Below are positions 59,301 to 64,000 of a stretch of DNA of 64,000 nucleotides, in pieces (the first letter of the stretch is position 1; each line of letters opens with the position of its first letter). Position numbers and translations under genes: made by a program. The stretch covers positions 45,843,893 to 45,907,892 of the forward strand of contig CM068544.1 in the NCBI GenBank assembly GCA_035048495.1, read 5' to 3'. Under the pieces are notes generated by a model, which worked only from the letters and a program-made list of their open reading frames with translations, did not search any database and was not told the DNA's origin. Source of the stretch: Euptelea pleiosperma. Lineage: Eukaryota; Streptophyta; Magnoliopsida; Ranunculales; Eupteleaceae.

Positions 59301-59807
59301 TTGGGCAAAGCCTCAAACTAACCCACCTACAAATCAACAAACACCTTTGACAATTTCATCAAAAGCGTATGTTGTCACGCAACTAGTCGTTTTTTTCAAT
59401 GGGTAACAATGTGATTCTGTACTGTCACACTACCGAGAAACGCTATACTCTTAACGGTACATGACCGTACACGTGTTGCACATGTTATTGATGAGCAATC
59501 GAGCGAGCGACTTCTTGTGATTTGAAGTGATTTTTTAAAGGAAAATCAAGAGAATTTGTAAGATCGCCTAAGGTGGACTGAGCTGCATAGATGGAAAACA
59601 GATCGACCGTCAAGTTCAGTTCGTTTTGACATGCATGGCATAAGCAACAGCCTTGATCAATGCATAAAAAGCAATGGAGAAGATCAGATCAGGTGCTATT
59701 TGATTGGTGTAATCAGGCGTTGGTTGCATTGTTGAATGGTCTGGATCGAGTCGATTATGTACAACAAGAACAGTTACAGATACAAACTACCACAATAGAT
59801 TACAACC
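59301..59807. other. no gene recognised
   Basis: Intergenic DNA with no clear repeat ends or conserved frame. A short frame from 59660 has no recognisable similarity and runs into the next fold-back element. Confidence 0.4.
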
Positions 59808-60133
59808 AAGTAAAACTTGGCCCGCAGTACGAGCCACGTGGAACCCTATTAGTGGGCGCTGACCTGTATAGATGTTTGGACAATCTCTAGGTGGACCTAT
59901 AAACCTGATCAGTGATTTCTAAGCGTTTGATTGAAGTTATTTTCATGAGTTGATTTTAACCGTAGGAATTTGAGCATTATTTGGGTGCAATGATCCAAAG
60001 GTCCTTAATCACTAATCAGACTGATTTTTGGTTTGCAGGTCCACCGAGGGACTGGTCAAACATCTATACGGTCAGTGCCCTCTAATAGTGTGCCACGTGG
60101 CTCGTATTGTGGGCTGTGACCGAAGGTTTACTC
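59808..60133. mobile_element. G-box fold-back element, AGTAAAAC ends (copy 13)
   Basis: A 326-bp element with ends aagtaaaacttggcccgc and gaccgaaggtttactc. The exact 9-bp duplication ATTACAACC lies on both sides (59799-59807 and 60134-60142). Both G-boxes are intact (gagccacgtgg, ccacgtggctc). The core is tgaccg/cggtca with mirrored tggacctataaacc. Confidence 0.88.
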
Positions 60134-60301
60134 ATTACAACCACTGTGAGATACCACATCTTAGCCTGCCCTAAGAAGTAAGAATAGCAACATGAAACCA
60201 TCTACAATTCTTTATAAACGCGCACTACGCACCGGGCGTACTATAGTAACTGAAATTTTGAAATAGAACCATCTGTACAGTGCGGAGAAATTTAGCATGG
60301 T

Positions 60302-60605
60302 TTTTTTTTCTCCTGGAGCCGGTGGGGCGCATAAAACGCGTCATGTAGCACATCTTTTGGGCCTACCGACTCATAGCCTGATTGGTGATCTCTAGCATTT
60401 GAAACGACCGTTTTTCATAGAGTGATTTCTAGCCGTTGATTCCGAGAATTTTTGGGTAATCAGATCTACTAGTTTAAAGGCTGATTTTTGGTGTGTGTAG
60501 GTCCATCAAGGGGTGAGCCTATTACTCACGAGTCGGTGGGAACTGAAAAAGTTGCTACGTGGCGCAATATATGCTCCTCCGACCCCACAGGAAAGAGAAA
60601 TTTTT
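60302..60605. mobile_element. G-box fold-back family, divergent copy near CAC3
   Basis: Left ttctcctggagccggtgggg and right cgaccccacaggaaagag are loosely inverted. The core has cctgattggtgatctctag and ttgctacgtggcgca. The ends merge into T- and A-runs. Confidence 0.5.
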
Positions 60606-60631
60606 TGAAGCGGCGATCATGCGCCCAATCG

Positions 60632-60705
60632 TATTGCACCAGGTACACCAGAGTTAACCTGGTGCAATATCATTGCCCATGCACTTAGGTGTACCTGGTG
60701 CAATA
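60632..60705. repeat. 18-bp perfect inverted repeat with a third direct copy
   Basis: tattgcaccaggtacacc (60632-60649) is mirrored exactly at 60688-60705. acctggtgcaatatcattg also occurs directly at 60658 and 60694. It stands 70 bp upstream of a paired G-box in the CAC3 upstream region. Confidence 0.85.
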
Positions 60706-60774
60706 TCATTGGCCCTCCACAGGAAAAGTGGCCCCTTGGTGCGGACTGGGAACCCTAAAGGGCATCGAGTCGCA

Positions 60775-60800
60775 CACGTGTCGCTGAGACGTCACACGTG
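60775..60800 (+). promoter_or_regulatory. paired G-box with ACGT element upstream of CAC3
   Basis: CACGTG occurs at 60775-60780 and 60795-60800, exactly 20 bp apart, with gacgtcac (60788-60795) between them. All are ACGT-core sites bound by bZIP (and the G-boxes by bHLH) factors. They lie about 660 bp upstream of the CAC3 start codon, just before the CT-rich leader region. Function is inferred. Confidence 0.55.
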
Positions 60801-61455
60801 GGAAGGAAGAGGTGACAAGCGACGCCAATCCCCAACGGCCAAACCGGAAAACGCTGGCTCATTAATAAAACAAAGGTGTCTCCCAGCATAAGAAGTATCG
60901 AAATTTTTTGATCTCTTTCGAGAGTCTCGACCTGAAAAGACCCAAAAATGAGGGCTTCGACGATCTGCTCGATGTTCCAGCTCCCACTCACTAGCTAATA
61001 ATCTCCTCCTCTACCCTTTCTCGTCTCCATTCCAAGGTTCGTCTTCTCTTCCTCTCTCGCTTCTCTTTCTACCTCCCTCCATTTTTGAACGATTCAAATC
61101 ACCAATTACCGAATCAGATCTTCTCTTCTTCGTTTCCAAGAGATCTCAAGCAACTTTGGTGATTTTCCGGTGTTATTTAAGCTCTTCTGGTTCGATTTCT
61201 AGAGATTTTTTTTCTTTCCTGTTTCATCCGTAGTTTTTTATGTTTATGTTTGTTTTGAAGCACTATCGAACCGATTCTGAGACCTGTAATCATTTTTTAG
61301 TGATTTCGAGCTATTTTTGATTAATTGTTGCTTACTTTTGGTTTTTTTTTTGTGTATTTTTCCAGGTTTTTTTTTTTTAAAATTACAGTGAATTTGGAGA
61401 TCTATTGGGTGGATTTTGCGGAGGATTTCGAGTCGTCTACTTCTGGACTTTGAGA

Positions 61456-63617
61456 ATGGCTACTTCTCTTCCTTATTCTCCGGTTACGTTTTCTGGTACT
61501 TCGGCTTCGGATCTTCTCCGGAGTTCGACTAATGGTGTCAGTGGTGTTCCATTAAAGGTTCTAGGGAGGGTGCGGTTGGGTGCCATTAAGAGGGATTTCA
61601 CTGTTGTGGCCAAGATTAGGAAAGGGAAGAAGCATGAGTATCCATGGCCCGATGATGCGGATCCGAATGTCAAGGGTGGAGCTCTTAGTCATCTCTCGCA
61701 TTTCAAACTTTTGAAGGAGAAGCAGAAGCCAGTTACTTTGGATTTCGAGAGACCTCTCATGGATCTGGAGAGGAAGATCATCGATGTAAGCACTTATGTT
61801 GTCTGCTACTCAAGTAAAATGCTTATTAGCATGAACTTAATTGAGAATGGTTATCAGTTTTCTTCAGAAGTCTGCTTTTTCTTGCTTGCAGGTACGGAAG
61901 ATGGCACATGAAACCGGTCTCGACTTTAGTGATCAGATCATCTCATTGGAGAACAAGTATCAACAGGTAATCATGTTTTGGATTTTCGTCCTAAAAGTTA
62001 ACGTCTTATCTTGCATATCTGCTTCAAGCCTTCAACATCAAGGATTTTATGTGGCATTGGGACCTTCATTGATGCTGGGTGTTGCAGAATCCCGAATCAA
62101 GTTCAAGTTGAAATATGCATGGTTTTTGGATTTTCGTCCTAAAAGTTAACGTCTTATCTTGCATATCTGCTTCAAGCCTTCAACATCAAGGATTTTATGT
62201 GGCATTGGGACCTTCATTGATGCTGGGTGTTGCAGAATCCTGAATCGAGTTCAAGTTGAAATATGCATGGTTTCTGTATTATACTCAAAAGACTTCGATT
62301 TTAAATATTCGTAGAAATCAATTCACAAACAAGTTAACACAGCATCCATGTAATCATCATCAATGAACTGGTGAATGAATATACACTGAGAAAGGATAAG
62401 CGAATGCACATGTTGGTGCGAAAAAAAACTTAGCTGCTAGCATTTATCCTTCTTTCAAGTTTTAAGAAATTAAATTAGCTGGAGAAGTGGTGGGGATGTC
62501 CATCTGTCCTGCTTTACTTATTCCATTGCAATCCTTCTCAAAATACTTTCTGGTTCTGAACTCTTCTGATGGCTGACGTAATGTTGATTTCAGGCTCTAA
62601 AAGATCTATATACGCATCTGACACCTATACAACGAGTGAATATTGCTCGCCATCCTAACAGGCCAACATTTCTTGACCATGTGTTGAAAATTACTGACAA
62701 GGTATGGTAATTCTCATGGGCATACTGAATTTCAATTTTCTATCTATGTCTAAGCTCCAATTGGTTCTCGTTCAATTTTTGCATATGGTTGATTTATTGT
62801 GGAATATTGTCTCAAACCATTTCTTCTGGTTTCCTTTTGTCCAGTGGGTAGAGCTTCATGGAGATCGAGCAGGTTATGATGATCCTGCCATTGTTACTGG
62901 TATTGGAAGCATAGATGGTAGAAGCTACATGTTCATGGGTCATCAGAAAGGCAGAAATACAAAGGAGAACATTCAACGCAACTTTGGAATGCCTACTCCA
63001 CATGGGTATGTCCTTTGGAGTGATGAATCACGCTTCAGGATATGCATAATCAGTTACAGTTAAACTATACCAGTAGTCATCCTTGAATATGTTGAAAGAA
63101 TACATCTCTTTTTCAGTGGCTTCGAAGATCCCAATAGCTTCTAGAATGAAGTCAGTTTGTTTAAATAAATTCTAAGCTTGTGAGAAGTTGTGTTATGCTT
63201 ACTGCTTAAGTCCTTAATGACCAACCTAAGACTCTAAGAAAGAATTCTGATGTTCAAACAGATACCGGAAGGCTCTACGCATGATGTATTATGCGGATCA
63301 TCATGGATTTCCTATTGTCACTTTTATTGACACACCGGGGGCTTTTGCAGACCTTAAATCAGAGGAACTAGGCCAAGTATGTGTTTGGTTTTACTTTTAA
63401 GCATTCTTACATGCTGCTAATTAAACACTACCTCAACTGAATTGTTTACTACCTGCATGCAGGGTGAAGCCATAGCCTTTAATTTGAGGGCTATGTTTGG
63501 TCTAAAGGTTCCAATTGTTTCCATTGTTATTGGGGAAGGTGGCTCTGGTGGTGCTCTGGCCATTGGATGTGCTAATAAGTTACTAATGCTTGAAAATGCA
63601 GTTTTCTACGTTGCCAG
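61456..63617 (+). CDS. CAC3: acetyl-CoA carboxylase carboxyltransferase subunit alpha, plastid (partial)
   Basis: Six exons are visible: 61456-61785, 61892-61966, 62594-62701, 62845-63005, 63262-63376 and 63463-63617. All have AG/GT junctions and matching phases. The last exon ends in a split codon and the rest lies right of the window. The first 50 residues are Ser/Thr/Val-rich, a plastid transit peptide. Family blocks include [60 protein letters not shown] and [20 protein letters not shown], the acetyl-CoA binding core. The subunit works with plastid-encoded beta subunit (accD), BC and BCCP to make malonyl-CoA, the committed step of fatty-acid synthesis. I chose the Met at 61456; an upstream in-frame Met at 61405 lies in the leader, after what looks like a 5' UTR intron ending near 61367. 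Intron 2 has a 148-bp duplication. Confidence 0.96.
61973..62270. repeat. 148-bp tandem duplication in CAC3 intron 2
   Basis: The phrase gattttcgtcctaaaagtta begins at 61981 and again at 62129. The two 148-bp units differ at only a few positions over their whole length. It is entirely intronic, between exons ending 61966 and starting 62594. Confidence 0.95.
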
Positions 63618-64000
63618 GTGATTTCGGGATCTCTATTTGGTCACTGACTCGGTAGCAACTCTTCTAGATAGTGCAAAATTACCGGCTAGTTTTGTGGTAC
63701 ATTGCATTTTTTCTTGTGTAGGCTAATTGCTGATCAAAGAAATGAAAGATACAAAGTTGACTTGGTTACATCTAGCAATAGCCTCGATAATATTCTTTCT
63801 TCTTTGCTTCATTAATTCATGTAATACAACAGGGATCAGTTACATTACTTTGACAGTAGCATAGCTTTTTTATCTCATAATTAATCACTTGAAAAAGAAA
63901 CTTAGCAATTCAGAACACATAGTTCGGCGAAGTAAGCTATCTTCCAATGTCTTCTATTAATTTCTCCCCTGGTCACCCATTATGGGACATTTAATTACTT

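Noticed and set aside
60755..60991. Minus-strand frame of 78 codons upstream of CAC3
   Set aside because: No similarity recognised; it overlaps the paired G-box region and CAC3 leader.
61405..61455. Upstream in-frame Met for CAC3
   Set aside because: It would add 17 non-transit-like residues from the leader; the Met at 61456 gives a normal transit peptide.

Overview
The window is nuclear DNA of a flowering plant. Genes are split by GT-AG introns of up to about 4 kb, flanks are AT-rich, and several families of small DNA transposons are interleaved with LINE and SINE debris. A nuclear gene for the alpha carboxyltransferase subunit of plastid (heteromeric) acetyl-CoA carboxylase argues against a grass, because grasses have lost that enzyme. 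The species cannot be named from sequence alone; a woody magnoliid or early-diverging eudicot would fit the gene style and repeat load.

Seven protein genes can be supported. From left to right they are: the 3' part of an ARM-repeat protein like Arabidopsis At2g39910 (+, 709-5197); a reticulon-like RTNLB gene with a one-base frameshift (-, 8953-11797); an intronless GPI-anchored family-17 glucanase with an altered catalytic motif (+, 15540-16673); an ataxin-3/Josephin deubiquitinase (-, 17211-22264); an eight-exon OTU deubiquitinase (-, 25343-31884); a DUF641/IRK-interacting-like protein (-, 35957-38000); and CAC3, cut by the right edge (+, 61456 to beyond 63617). The genes have unrelated jobs (ER shaping, wall glucan turnover, ubiquitin removal, plastid fatty-acid synthesis) and form no operon-like unit. 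Their order does recall Arabidopsis neighbours: RTNLB12 next to a Josephin gene (At3g54120/At3g54130), and OTU3 next to CAC3 (At2g38025/At2g38040).

The stretch from about 38 to 60.5 kb has no intact gene and is a transposon landfill. Its main component, also present near 7, 23, 32 and 34 kb, is a family of 0.3-0.4 kb fold-back elements. Their mirrored core carries a G-box (CACGTG) and the phrase gaccgtatggatgtttggcc on both arms. Four copies have perfect 9-bp target duplications, which points to Mutator-like elements. The core stays recognisable from copy to copy, but the outer arms come in several unrelated versions, each mirrored on both sides. This is the most unusual pattern in the window. 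Other families are hAT-like elements with TAGGGGTGTCAA ends, Tourist-like MITEs, an AACGG-rich family starting CAAGGTTTAAA, and a family ending in AAATTTAAAACCCTG. Nested insertions let part of the insertion order be read directly.
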